Shown in pieces: positions 17,267 through 25,883 of a stretch of 64,000 nucleotides of DNA. Each line of letters opens with the position of its first letter. Positions within the stretch are counted from its first letter, which is position 1. The notes under the pieces were generated by a model. The model was not told the DNA's origin. It saw nothing but the letters and a program-made list of their open reading frames with translations, and did not search any database. The position numbers were made by a program, and so were the translations under genes. This DNA is from Halomonas socia (GTDB taxonomy: Bacteria > Pseudomonadota > Gammaproteobacteria > Pseudomonadales > Halomonadaceae), in NCBI RefSeq assembly GCF_010977575.1, contig NZ_CP048812.1, positions 3,534,001 to 3,598,000 on the forward strand. The letters are read 5' to 3'.

Positions 17267-18210
17267 GCCTTGATCCTCGGGTCGAGCCAGTACTGCAGCA
17301 GGTCGGCGCACAGGTTGAACAGCACGTAGCTGGCGGCCACCACCAGTACACCGCCCTGGACCAGCAGGATGTCGCGGGTGGAAATGGCGGAGACCAGCAT
17401 GCGGCCGATGCCGGGCCACTGGAATACCGTCTCGATGTAGACCGCGCCGCCGATCACGAAACCGGCCTGTACGCCGATCACCGGGATCAGGTTGACCAGC
17501 GCTACCTTGAAGGCGTGGCCGAGGATCACGCGCTTCTCGTCGAGGCCCTTGGCGCGGGCGGTGCGAATGTAGTCCTGGCGCAGTACCTCGAGCATGTTGG
17601 AGCGGGTCAGCCGCGCAATCACTCCCGCCGCCACCACCGCCAGGGCGATGGCCGGTAGCACCAGGTGGCGCAGCAGGTCGGGCAGGTCGCCGCCGCCGTA
17701 GATCGAGTACATGCCGCTGACCGGAAACCAGCGCAGCTCCACGGCGAACAGCAGAATCATCAGCATGCCCAGCCAGAAGGCCGGCACCGAGATGCCGATC
17801 AGTACCAGCAGGGTGATGATGCGATCGGCCCAGCCGTACTGGCGTACCGCCGAGACGATGCCGGCAACGACTCCGATCACCACGCACAGCACAAGCGAAG
17901 TGCCGGCCAGGATCAGGGTTGCGCCGAAGCGCTCCAGCACCTCGTCGAGCACCGGCCGGTTGAGGTGGTAGGAGCGCCCGAAGTCGCCCTGCAGGATATT
18001 GGTCAGCCACACCCAGTACTGCTGCGGCAGGCTGAGGTCGAGGCCGAGGTTGGCGCGCAGCCGCGCCAGGTTCTCCGGCGTGGCGTAGGAGCCGAGGATG
18101 GCCAGCGCCGGATCGCCGGGGATCAGCGACATGATCAGGAACACGATCACCGTCAGCCCCAGCAGCACCGGCACCGTCATCAGCAGCCGGCGCAGTACAT
18201 AGAGATGCAT
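17263..18210 (-). CDS. Peptide ABC transporter permease (DppB type)
   Basis: 315-residue inner-membrane permease with six predicted helices. The start MHLYVLRRLLMTVPVLLG is the canonical DppB N-terminus, so 18210 is preferred to an upstream ATG. The cytoplasmic coupling loop reads DYIRTARAKGLDEKRVILGHA. The C-terminus DLLQYWLDPRIKA is typical. It forms the heterodimeric channel with the following DppC-type permease, whose start overlaps its stop by four bases. Confidence 0.94.
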   Translation of the reverse strand: MHLYVLRRLLMTVPVLLGLTVIVFLIMSLIPGDPALAILGSYATPENLARLRANLGLDLSLPQQYWVWLTNILQGDFGRSYHLNRPVLDEVLERFGATLILAGTSLVLCVVIGVVAGIVSAVRQYGWADRIITLLVLIGISVPAFWLGMLMILLFAVELRWFPVSGMYSIYGGGDLPDLLRHLVLPAIALAVVAAGVIARLTRSNMLEVLRQDYIRTARAKGLDEKRVILGHAFKVALVNLIPVIGVQAGFVIGGAVYIETVFQWPGIGRMLVSAISTRDILLVQGGVLVVAASYVLFNLCADLLQYWLDPRIKA

Positions 18211-18269
18211 GTCATCACTCCGTGTTGAGCGCGTCCCAGGCCGGGAACCAGGCCTGGGGCGCATGACCG

Positions 18270-19847
18270 CTACGGCTTGCTGACCTCGTGGAGCAGCAGG
18301 AAGAACGACGGCTGCAGGCGGAAACCCTCCACCGCGGCGCTGGAGACGGCGTTCTGCTGCCAGTTGGCGACGAAGGCCCAGGGTGCGTCTTCATGGACGA
18401 TGGCCTGCATCTCCTTGTAGAGCGCGGCGCGCTCGTCCTGGTCGACGCTGCGGCGGGCCTGCTCGAGCAGCTCATCGACCTCCGGGTTGCTGTAGTAGCC
18501 GGAGTTGAAGCCGCCCTGGTCGGGCATGGCGTCGCTGCGCAGGGCCAGGAACGGCAGGGTGTCCGGGTCGTTGGTCATCCACGCCATCTGCGCCATGTCG
18601 GCCTTGCCCTCGAGGCCCGGATTGACCTCGCCGAGGAAGGTGTTCCACTCGTAGGTCTCGATGCTGACGTCTAGGCCCACCTCGGCCAGGTCGGCCTGGA
18701 TCGCCGAGCCCATGGGGATCGGGTCGAGCATCCCCGAGCCGCCCTCGGTGACGTAGAAGGTCAGCTCGGCGCCCTCATGACCGGCCGCGGCGATCAGTTC
18801 GCGGGCGTGCTCCGGGTCGTAGGGGTAGGGCTCGAGCTCGTCGTTGTAGGCCCACTCGAAGGCTGGCGGTATCGGGCCGGCGGCCACCGTGGCGGTGCCC
18901 TCGAGGATATTGTCGACCAGCGACTCCTTGTCGATGGCATAGTTGATCGCCTGGCGCATGCTTCGGTCGGCGAAGGGGCCTTCCCGGGTGTTGAGGATCA
19001 GGAACCACAGGTGCGGGCCAGCCTGCTCCGAGACCTGGTACATCGGATCTTCGGCGAACTGGGCGACATTGTCCGGCGGCACCTCGACCATCAGGTCGAT
19101 GCCGCCGGCCATCATCTCGGCGACCCGGGTGTTGGCATCGGTGATCGGCCGGAACACCACCGCCTCCAGCGCCGGTGCGCCGTCCCAATAGTCGCGGTTG
19201 GCGCTGGCCACCACGCGGCTGTTGCTCTGCCACTCCTCGAACTGGAAGGGCCCGGTGCCCGAGGGGTTGCGGCCGAAGTCCTCGCCGTGCTCCTCCACCG
19301 CCGCCGGCGATACGATCAGGCCGGTGGGGTAGGCGAGGTTGGAGAGGAAGGGCGCATAGGGCTCGTCGAGGGTGAAGGTGACCTCGTGCTCGCCACTCGC
19401 CTCGACGCTGTCGATGGCCTCGAAGAAGAACGCCAGCGGGAAGGAGCCGGTGTCGTGGTAGGGGTGCTCCTCGTCGAGCATGCGCTCGAAGTGGAAGACT
19501 ACCGCGTCGGCGTCGAAGGCGCTGCCGTCGTGGAAGCTGACGTCGTCGCGCAGGGTGAAGGTGTAGACGGTGCCGTCGTCGCTGATCTGCCACTCGCTGG
19601 CCAGTGCCGGCTCGACCTCGAGGGTGCCGTCGGCGTAGCGCACCAGGCCGTCGTACATGTTCATCATGATGCGGAAATCGTTGACCGCGGTGACCTGGGC
19701 CGGGTCAAGCGACTGCGGCTCGGCGATCTGGCCGACCACCAGCACGTTGGGCGGGGTTTGGGCGGCGAGTGGGGCGCTCAAGCCGGCCACGGTCAGCGCC
19801 AGCGCGGATAGCCCGAGGCCCTTGGGCAGTGCGAGGGAGCGAATCAT
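18270..19847 (-). CDS. Peptide/nickel-type ABC transporter substrate-binding protein (family 5)
   Basis: 525 residues with a Sec signal peptide (MIRSLALPKGLGLSALALTV then SAPLAAQ; cleavage near AAQ-TPP) and no lipobox, so a soluble periplasmic receptor. The SBP_bac_5 fold is evident from EPQSLDPAQVTAVNDFRIMM, YTFTLRDDVSFHDGSAFDA, NPSGTGPFQFEEW and MRQAINYAID. It feeds the permeases and ATPases encoded downstream. AGGAG stands ten bases before the start. Substrate is unproven. Neighbours (DUF1028, omega-aminotransferase, semialdehyde dehydrogenase) hint at small peptides or amino compounds. Confidence 0.92.
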   Translation of the reverse strand: MIRSLALPKGLGLSALALTVAGLSAPLAAQTPPNVLVVGQIAEPQSLDPAQVTAVNDFRIMMNMYDGLVRYADGTLEVEPALASEWQISDDGTVYTFTLRDDVSFHDGSAFDADAVVFHFERMLDEEHPYHDTGSFPLAFFFEAIDSVEASGEHEVTFTLDEPYAPFLSNLAYPTGLIVSPAAVEEHGEDFGRNPSGTGPFQFEEWQSNSRVVASANRDYWDGAPALEAVVFRPITDANTRVAEMMAGGIDLMVEVPPDNVAQFAEDPMYQVSEQAGPHLWFLILNTREGPFADRSMRQAINYAIDKESLVDNILEGTATVAAGPIPPAFEWAYNDELEPYPYDPEHARELIAAAGHEGAELTFYVTEGGSGMLDPIPMGSAIQADLAEVGLDVSIETYEWNTFLGEVNPGLEGKADMAQMAWMTNDPDTLPFLALRSDAMPDQGGFNSGYYSNPEVDELLEQARRSVDQDERAALYKEMQAIVHEDAPWAFVANWQQNAVSSAAVEGFRLQPSFFLLLHEVSKP

Positions 19848-19914
19848 CGTGCCTCTCCTGATGTTGTTGAGGTTGTCGTGGGTGAGCACAAGCGGCTACG
19901 CTGAAGATGTTTTG

Positions 19915-19932
19915 TATTTATCATGATAAATA
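19915..19932. promoter_or_regulatory. 18-base perfect palindrome, candidate GntR operator of the ABC operon
   Basis: TATTTATCATGATAAATA is a perfect palindrome 68 bases upstream of the binding-protein start and stands out in otherwise GC-rich DNA. FCD-type GntR repressors bind short AT-rich dyads of this kind, and the operon's last gene encodes such a regulator. The pairing of site and regulator is inferred. Confidence 0.55.
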
Positions 19933-20030
19933 TCTCCCATTAGGTATGGCATAGCCCTGAACACGATGCAAGTCGCGGGGTGGGACAGGTGGATACGGGG
20001 ATTTGCCGAGCAAGAGGGGGCACCTACAGC

Positions 20031-20150
20031 TGGTCGCCCGGGACTGATCCGGGGACAGGCCTGTGAGGAGGCGCTGTAAACCCGTCCCTGGGCGCTACCA
20101 ACGCCATCCATGGCGTTGAACCTCCACTTCGGCCTGCCCCCGGCGTCCCT
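20031..20150. repeat. Intergenic repeat, copy 1
   Basis: Begins TGGTCGCCCGGGACTG and later contains CGCTACCAACGCCATCCATG, then GGCGTTGAACCTCC and TGCCCCCGGC, in the same order as copy 2 at 20260-20355. A GATCCGGGGACAGG module inside it also links it to the fragment at 5151-5250. The palindromic GCCATCCATGGC lets it fold into a hairpin. It is not coding and lies between two divergent genes. Confidence 0.65.
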
Positions 20151-20259
20151 CACCTAGGGTGGAGAAGGCAGACTTGCTAATGACCCTATTGGGACGAGGT
20201 AGCGGGAAGGTGGATTTTCCGACGATAGGGCAACCGGTGGGAGGTAGGAAAATCGCAGT

Positions 20260-20355
20260 TGGTCGCCCGGGACTGCCCCGTCGGACGACCAGAGGAAGCG
20301 CTACCAACGCCAACCATGGCGTTGAACCTCCTGTTCGGCTGCCCCCGGCATCCCT
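20260..20355. repeat. Intergenic repeat, copy 2 (direct orientation)
   Basis: Second copy in direct orientation about 110 bases after copy 1. It shares TGGTCGCCCGGGACTG, CGCTACCAACGCCA-CCATGG, CGTTGAACCTCC and TGCCCCCGGC-TCCCT. It lacks the GGGGACAGG...GTCCCTGGG middle module of copy 1, so the two differ by an internal deletion or insertion. The whole gap 19848-20403 holds these repeats, the palindrome at 19915, and no supported gene. Confidence 0.65.
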
Positions 20356-20403
20356 AGCCGGGGCCACCGGCAACCCAAGCAATGCAGTGTCGAGGGGGAT
20401 GCA

Positions 20404-21072
20404 ATGACCTACAGCATTATCGGATATGACTGCGCCAGCGGTGCCCACGGCATCGCCTGCGCCACCGGCGGTCCGGCGCTGGGTGCCTTCGTGCCGCATC
20501 TGCGTGCCGGGGTGGGGGCAGCAATCACCCAGGGATACAGCACCAATGTACTGGCCGCCGAACAGGGCCTGGCGGCGCTGGCTGACGGCATGTCGGTAGA
20601 GGCGGTGGTGGAAGCGCTCCAGCGTGACGACCAGGGTGCCGCCTGGCGACAGATCGCGCTGATGGATGCCCGGGGCCGCAGCGCCGGCTGGAGCGGCGAG
20701 CACAACGTGCCGGTGGTCGCACTGCTGTACGAGCCGGGAGTGGTGGTGGCCGGCAATATGCTGGCAAGCGATCGGGTCGCGTCGCTGATGCTGGAGGCGT
20801 ACCAGCGCACTCGGGGCAATGCTGGTGGCCTAGCCGCCGCGCTGCTCGCGGCGCTGAATGCCGGCTGCGACGCCGGTGGCGATGCCCGCGGCACGCGCTC
20901 CGCGGCGCTCAGGGTGCGGGCGCCGGGGAGGCTGCCGCTGGACCTGCGCATCGACGATGCCATGAACGCGGTGGTCGAGCTGCTGGCGCTCAAGCAGCGG
21001 GTCGATCAGGATCGCGACTATCAGGCGTTTCTAGCGCGGCTACCGACGGCCACTGACCCGCATCGCCACTGA
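20404..21072 (+). CDS. DUF1028 family protein, Ntn-hydrolase-like fold
   Basis: 222 residues matching the DUF1028 pattern: starts MTYSIIGYDCASGAHGIACAT, then GVGAAITQGYSTNVLAAEQGLAALADG, a D-RGRSAGWSG turn and VAGNMLAS. It is cytoplasmic, with no signal peptide. The family is often found beside peptide ABC transporters and amino-acid catabolic genes, as here (divergent from the binding protein). A hydrolase or amidase role has been proposed from the Ntn-like fold; I do not know a proven reaction. Confidence 0.82.
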   Translation: MTYSIIGYDCASGAHGIACATGGPALGAFVPHLRAGVGAAITQGYSTNVLAAEQGLAALADGMSVEAVVEALQRDDQGAAWRQIALMDARGRSAGWSGEHNVPVVALLYEPGVVVAGNMLASDRVASLMLEAYQRTRGNAGGLAAALLAALNAGCDAGGDARGTRSAALRVRAPGRLPLDLRIDDAMNAVVELLALKQRVDQDRDYQAFLARLPTATDPHRH

Positions 21073-21110
21073 ACAATCATGTGCAAGCGGCGACAGCGAT
21101 TTGCGTGAGC

Positions 21111-21142
21111 CATTCAATACGTGAATGTTGAAATATTATAAT
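21111..21142 (+). promoter_or_regulatory. Probable promoter and operator of bauA-mmsA
   Basis: A consensus TATAAT (21137-21142) lies 83 bases before the aminotransferase ATG. A perfect dyad CATTCA-ATACG-TGAATG (21111-21127) covers the place of the -35 element, where only a weak TTCAAT is visible. A weak -35 overlapped by a dyad suggests an activator- or repressor-controlled promoter. Confidence 0.45.
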
Positions 21143-21224
21143 TTTTAAAACTCAATGCCGGGTCCAGGCTAGGGCTATCCTGACAACAAGCCTGATAACA
21201 ACGCCCACAACACGAGATGCCTCC

Positions 21225-22589
21225 ATGTTAAACGTCGATTCTCCGCTCTATCGCGAGCAAGTCGGCAGCGAATCTGCCACCGATCCAGCGCTCAACCACG
21301 CCTTCTGGATGCCGTTTACCGCCAACCGCGATTTTCACGCCACGCCGCGCATGGTGACCGGCGCCGAGGGGCGCTACTTCATCGACCGCCACGGCCGCCG
21401 GCTATTCGACTCGCTGTCCGGGCTGTGGACCTGCGGCGCCGGCCACAACCGCGAGGAGATTCGCGACGCGGTCTCCCGGCAGCTGGGCAGCCTCGATTTC
21501 GCGCCGGGCTTCCAGGTCGGCCATCCGCTGGCCTTCGAGCTGGCGGAAAAGGTCGCGAGCCTGACCCCGGCGGGGCTCGACCACGTGTTCTTCACCAACT
21601 CCGGCTCCGAGGCCGCCGACACTTCGGTGAAGATGGCCAAGGCCTACTGGCGCCTCAAGGGCAAGCCGGAGAAGACCCGTCTGATCGGTCGTGCCAAGGG
21701 CTATCACGGGGTCAATATCGGCGGCACCAGCCTGGGTGGCATCGGTGGCAACCGCAAGCACTACGGCCAGCTGATGGATGTCACTCACCTGCCGCACACC
21801 CTGCAGCCGCAGCTCGCCTTTACCCGCGGCCAGGCCGAGACCGGCGCCGAGCTCGCCGATGCGCTGCTCGAGCAGATCGCGCTGCATGACGCCTCGAATA
21901 TCGCCGCGGTGATCGTCGAGCCGATGTCGGGCTCGGCGGGGGTCATCGTGCCGCCCAAGGGCTATCTCCAGCGCCTGCGCCAAATCTGCGACCAGCACGA
22001 CATCCTGCTAATCTTCGACGAGGTGATCACCGCCTTTGGCCGCTGTGGCGCCATTACCGGCGCCGAGGCCTTCGGCGTCACGCCGGATATCATGAACATC
22101 GCCAAGCAGCTGACCAACGGCGCAGTGCCCATGGGCGCGGTGATCGCCTCGGGCGAGATCTTCGATACCTTCATGCACGGCGGCGGTGCTGAGCATGCCA
22201 TCGAATTCCCCCATGGCTATACCTACAGCGGCCATCCGGTGGCCTGTGCGGCGGGCTTGGCGGCGCTGGAGCTGTTCGAGCGCGAGCAGTTCCCGGCCCA
22301 GGTGTCAGCAATCGCGCCGCTTTTCGAAGACAAGCTGCACGCCTTGCAGGGGCGGCGGCATATCGTCGATATCCGCAACTATGGCCTGGCCGGCGCCCTG
22401 CAGCTGGCAGCGCGCGACGGCGATCCCACGCTACGCCCGCGAGACGCCGCGGTCGCGCTGTGGGATGCCGGCTTCTATGTGCGCTACGGTGGCGATACCC
22501 TGCAGTTCGGCCCGCCGTTCTCGACCACCGCCGACGAGCTCGAGCGGCTCTTCGATGCCGTGGCCACGACCCTCGATCATCTTGCCTGA
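21225..22589 (+). CDS. bauA: Omega-amino acid:pyruvate aminotransferase (beta-alanine-pyruvate type)
   Basis: 454-residue class-III PLP aminotransferase. PLP-binding features are [27 protein letters not shown]-type [13 protein letters not shown] and the Schiff-base lysine in [17 protein letters not shown]. The N-terminal [11 protein letters not shown] and [11 protein letters not shown] blocks match beta-alanine/omega-amino acid transaminases. It would convert beta-alanine plus pyruvate to malonate semialdehyde plus alanine. It is followed 43 bases later by mmsA, which would take the semialdehyde to acetyl-CoA, so the pair forms a short pathway. Taurine or other omega-amines are possible alternatives. 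Confidence 0.92.
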   Translation: MLNVDSPLYREQVGSESATDPALNHAFWMPFTANRDFHATPRMVTGAEGRYFIDRHGRRLFDSLSGLWTCGAGHNREEIRDAVSRQLGSLDFAPGFQVGHPLAFELAEKVASLTPAGLDHVFFTNSGSEAADTSVKMAKAYWRLKGKPEKTRLIGRAKGYHGVNIGGTSLGGIGGNRKHYGQLMDVTHLPHTLQPQLAFTRGQAETGAELADALLEQIALHDASNIAAVIVEPMSGSAGVIVPPKGYLQRLRQICDQHDILLIFDEVITAFGRCGAITGAEAFGVTPDIMNIAKQLTNGAVPMGAVIASGEIFDTFMHGGGAEHAIEFPHGYTYSGHPVACAAGLAALELFEREQFPAQVSAIAPLFEDKLHALQGRRHIVDIRNYGLAGALQLAARDGDPTLRPRDAAVALWDAGFYVRYGGDTLQFGPPFSTTADELERLFDAVATTLDHLA

Positions 22590-22632
22590 GGCGAACGCCC
22601 AGGTCGCAACGTTACGTATTTCAGGAGTCAGC

Positions 22633-24129
22633 ATGGAACAGGTTACCCATTTGATCGGCGGTGAGCGCGTCGCCGCCGAGCGCTATTTCGACATCACCAA
22701 CCCCTCTACCGGGGCGGTGATTCGTCAGGTGGCGGACGCCGATGGCGCTACCGTCGAGCAGGCCATTGCCGCGGCCAAGGCGGCCTTTCCCGCCTGGCGC
22801 GACACCCCGCCGGCCAAGCGCGCCCAGGTGATGTTCCGTTTCAAGCAGCTGCTCGAAGACAACGCCGAGCGGCTTACCCGCCTGATCAGCGAGGAGCACG
22901 GCAAGGTGCTCGAGGATGCGCTGGGCGAGCTCAAGCGCGGCATCGAGAACGTCGAATACGCTTGCGGCGTGCCGGAGCTGCTCAAGGGCGAGTATTCTCA
23001 CAACGTCGGGCCGAGCATCGATGCCTGGTCGAACTTCCAGCCGCTGGGTGTGGTGGCCGGCATCACGCCGTTCAATTTCCCGGCGATGGTGCCGCTGTGG
23101 ATGTATCCCATGGCCATCGCCTGCGGCAACACCTTCATCCTCAAGCCCTCGGAGAAGGATCCCACTTCAGCGCTGGCGATCGCCGAACTGCTCGAGGAAG
23201 CCGGCGCGCCCAAGGGCGTGATCAACGTCGTTCATGGCGGCCGTGAAGCGGTCGAGGCGCTGCTTGACGCACCGGACGTGCAGGCGCTGTCCTTCGTCGG
23301 CTCGACGCCGATCGCCGAGGCGATCTACTCCCGCGGCTGTGCCAATGGCAAGCGCGTGCAGGCGCTGGGCGGGGCCAAGAACCACGCCGTGGTGCTGCCC
23401 GATGCCGATATCGACAACGCCGCCAATACCCTGATGGGGGCGGCCTACGGCAGCTGCGGCGAGCGCTGCATGGCGATCTCGGTGGCGGTATGCGTCGGCG
23501 ACGAGACCGCCGAGCGGCTGATCGAGGCGCTGCGGCCCAAGATCGATGCGCTCAAGATCGGTGCCGGCACCCAGCCAGGCCTCGACATGGGCCCACTGGT
23601 CACCGCCGAACATCGCGACAAGGTGCTCGGTTACATCGACGACGGTGTGGCTGCTGGTGCCGAGCTGGTCGCCGATGGGCGCGGCCTGAAGGTGCCGGGT
23701 CACGAGCAGGGCTTCTTCATCGGTGGCTGTCTGTTCGACAAGGTCAGCGCTGATATGCGCATCTACCAGGAGGAGATCTTCGGCCCGGTGCTGTGCGTGG
23801 TGAGGGTCGACAGCCTGGATGCGGCCATCGCACTGATCAACGCCCATGAATACGGCAATGGTACCTGCCTGTTCACCGGTGATGGCGAGGCGGCGCGGCG
23901 TTTTGCCGACCAGATCCAGGTCGGCATGGTGGGCATCAACGTGCCGCTGCCGGTGCCGGTGGCCTACCACAGCTTCGGCGGCTGGAAGCGCTCGCTGTTC
24001 GGCGACCTGCACGCCTACGGCCCCGATGCGGTGCGCTTCTACACCCGCCGCAAGGCGATCAGCCAGCGCTGGCCGGCACCCTTCGAGAAGACCCACGCCG
24101 AGTTCACCTTCCCCTCCGGCGGCAGCTGA
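22633..24129 (+). CDS. mmsA: CoA-acylating methylmalonate/malonate-semialdehyde dehydrogenase
   Basis: 498-residue ALDH-superfamily enzyme. The catalytic Cys is in [12 protein letters not shown], and the cofactor region reads [18 protein letters not shown] and [26 protein letters not shown] and the C-terminal [25 protein letters not shown] are typical of MmsA. The enzyme converts malonate or methylmalonate semialdehyde, NAD+ and CoA to acetyl- or propionyl-CoA. ATG 22633 has AGGAG eight bases upstream. It is probably co-transcribed with bauA. Confidence 0.95.
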   Translation: MEQVTHLIGGERVAAERYFDITNPSTGAVIRQVADADGATVEQAIAAAKAAFPAWRDTPPAKRAQVMFRFKQLLEDNAERLTRLISEEHGKVLEDALGELKRGIENVEYACGVPELLKGEYSHNVGPSIDAWSNFQPLGVVAGITPFNFPAMVPLWMYPMAIACGNTFILKPSEKDPTSALAIAELLEEAGAPKGVINVVHGGREAVEALLDAPDVQALSFVGSTPIAEAIYSRGCANGKRVQALGGAKNHAVVLPDADIDNAANTLMGAAYGSCGERCMAISVAVCVGDETAERLIEALRPKIDALKIGAGTQPGLDMGPLVTAEHRDKVLGYIDDGVAAGAELVADGRGLKVPGHEQGFFIGGCLFDKVSADMRIYQEEIFGPVLCVVRVDSLDAAIALINAHEYGNGTCLFTGDGEAARRFADQIQVGMVGINVPLPVPVAYHSFGGWKRSLFGDLHAYGPDAVRFYTRRKAISQRWPAPFEKTHAEFTFPSGGS

Positions 24130-24154
24130 GCCGCCTTAGCTGCATCGGCGTCTC

Positions 24155-24190
24155 GCGGGGCGCCCTGTCGTTAGGGCAGGGCGCCTCGCG
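24155..24190 (+). terminator. Strong hairpin after mmsA, possible terminator
   Basis: Perfect stem GGCGCCCTG (24159-24167) with CAGGGCGCC (24177-24185), extended by CGCG on the left and TCGCG on the right. No T tract follows, so intrinsic termination is uncertain; a 3'-end-stabilising hairpin is an alternative. Confidence 0.45.
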
Positions 24191-24212
24191 TGCGTCTACG
24201 GCCAATGTCGTA

Positions 24213-24239
24213 GCAAGAAACGCCAATGATTGCCGATAT
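24213..24239 (+). promoter_or_regulatory. Candidate FliA (sigma-28) promoter of the chemoreceptor gene
   Basis: GCCGATAT (24232-24239) matches seven of eight bases of the sigma-28 -10 consensus GCCGATAA, 35 bases before the ATG of the chemoreceptor gene. The -35 position (GCAAGAAA) is weak, matching three of eight bases of TAAAGTTT. Chemoreceptor genes are classic FliA targets, which supports it. Confidence 0.45.
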
Positions 24240-24274
24240 CCTGCATGACTCGACAATAATAAGCAGGAGTGAAT

Positions 24275-25861
24275 ATGGGCAAGCTAGTGTGCGCAGGGGC
24301 GTGTCTACTGCTGTTTGCCGCCGGGTGGCTGGGGGCGTCGTTTCAGGCCGGCTGGGCATTGGCGCTGGCGCTTCTGATGGCGGCACTGGGCGGCGCCGGG
24401 CTGGTGCTGGCGAGGGGCTATGCGGTCTACGCCGCGGGCGAGGAGCCGGCCGCCAGCGGGGCGCCTGGTGCGTCTCCGCAGGCCGATTATCGCTCACTCA
24501 AGGCGATGGCCTATCGCCTGATGGGCCGCGCTAGCCGCACCGCGATCGCCTCGGCCGAGGTGTCACACCACGCCGACCGCATGGATCAGCGGCTGGCGCG
24601 CCAGGATCAGGTGGTCAAGGAGGCGGTGGCCAGCATGCAGGCGATCACCGCGGCCATCGAGCAGGTCACCCGCAGCGCCCAGCAGGTTGCCGAGCTCGCC
24701 GGGCAGTCGCGGGTCTCCAATGCCGCCAGCCGCGATGCGCTGACCCAGGTGATCGAGGAGATGCGCGCCCTGGCGGCACGCTCCGAGGAGGCCCTGGGGC
24801 TGCTGACCACGCTCAGCACCAAGAGCGCTAGCGTGCGCCACGTGACCGCGCTGATTGAGGATATCGCCGAGCAGACCAACCTGTTGTCGCTAAATGCCTC
24901 CATCGAGGCGGCCAGGGCCGGTGAACATGGCCGTGGCTTCGCGGTGGTGGCCGGGGAGGTGCGCGAGCTGGCGGGCCGCACCTCGGACGCTACCCGCCAG
25001 GTCGAGAGCCTGGTCGGCGACATCGGCGACAGCAGCCAGCGAGTGGTGGAGACCATCGGCCATCTGATGCAGCGGGTCGGGGAGCGCGCCCGGGAGGTAG
25101 AGACGGTCGGCCAGCAGCTCGCCGATGTCACCCAGCACGTAGACAGCGTCGAGGCGCAGATCGGCAGCATCGCCGAGGCGATGGCTGATACCAACGGCCA
25201 CAGTCAGCAGATTGCCACTACCCTGCAGCAGTTGGACGCCGACACCGCGGCCAGTACCCGCGACATGCATGGCCTGGCCGAGCAGGCGCGTGCGCTGATG
25301 GATGCCGCCGAGGGCGTCGACGGTGAACTCGCCCTGCAGCGCCTCGATGGTCGCCATCAGCAAGTGCTGCAGGTCGCGCGGCGCAGCGCCGAGCAGATCG
25401 GCAAGCTGTTCGAGCAGGCCGTCAAGCGCGGCGAGATGAGCCTCGAGCAGCTGTTCTCCGAGTCCTATGTGCCGCTGGCCGATACCCGGCCGGCCAAGTA
25501 CCAGACCCACTATGATCAATTCACTGATCGCCATCTGCCGGATATCCAGGAGCCACTACTCGGCGCCCTCGACCTGGCCTATGCCATCACCTGCGATCGC
25601 CGCGGCTATGTGCCGACTCACAATCGCCGCGTCAGCCAGCCGCCCACCGGCGACTATCAGCATGATCTACACTACAGCCGCAGCAAGCGGATCTTCGACG
25701 ATCCAACCGGCCGTCGCTGCGGGGCGCACCAGAAACCCTTACTACTGCAAACCTACAAGCGTGATACTGGCGAGGTGATGCACGACCTATCGGTGCCTAT
25801 CTTCGTGCAGGGGCGCCATTGGGGCGGTTTTCGCATCGGTTACCAGCCTGCGGCGGGCTGA
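24275..25861 (+). CDS. Methyl-accepting chemotaxis protein with C-terminal sensor domain
   Basis: 528 residues. Two close N-terminal membrane helices (about 3-50) leave almost no periplasmic loop. The signalling hairpin tip reads [41 protein letters not shown] sequence (around residues 195-235), which couples to CheA/CheW. After the coiled coil, a C-terminal ~110-residue domain ([17 protein letters not shown] ... [22 protein letters not shown]) looks like a cytoplasmic Cache/PAS-like sensor found in other proteobacterial MCPs. ATG 24275 fits AGGAG at 24265-24269; a GTG two codons earlier overlaps that site. The signal is unknown, probably intracellular. Confidence 0.88.
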   Translation: MGKLVCAGACLLLFAAGWLGASFQAGWALALALLMAALGGAGLVLARGYAVYAAGEEPAASGAPGASPQADYRSLKAMAYRLMGRASRTAIASAEVSHHADRMDQRLARQDQVVKEAVASMQAITAAIEQVTRSAQQVAELAGQSRVSNAASRDALTQVIEEMRALAARSEEALGLLTTLSTKSASVRHVTALIEDIAEQTNLLSLNASIEAARAGEHGRGFAVVAGEVRELAGRTSDATRQVESLVGDIGDSSQRVVETIGHLMQRVGERAREVETVGQQLADVTQHVDSVEAQIGSIAEAMADTNGHSQQIATTLQQLDADTAASTRDMHGLAEQARALMDAAEGVDGELALQRLDGRHQQVLQVARRSAEQIGKLFEQAVKRGEMSLEQLFSESYVPLADTRPAKYQTHYDQFTDRHLPDIQEPLLGALDLAYAITCDRRGYVPTHNRRVSQPPTGDYQHDLHYSRSKRIFDDPTGRRCGAHQKPLLLQTYKRDTGEVMHDLSVPIFVQGRHWGGFRIGYQPAAG

Positions 25862-25883
25862 TGGTGCATCGAGGAGGCGCGGC

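Noticed and set aside
17267..18010. Long in-frame minus-strand extension upstream of the DppC start
   Set aside because: It overlaps the DppB gene in another frame and translates to Arg/Ala/Gly-rich sequence with no family likeness; the ATGA overlap at 17263-17266 fits the normal start.
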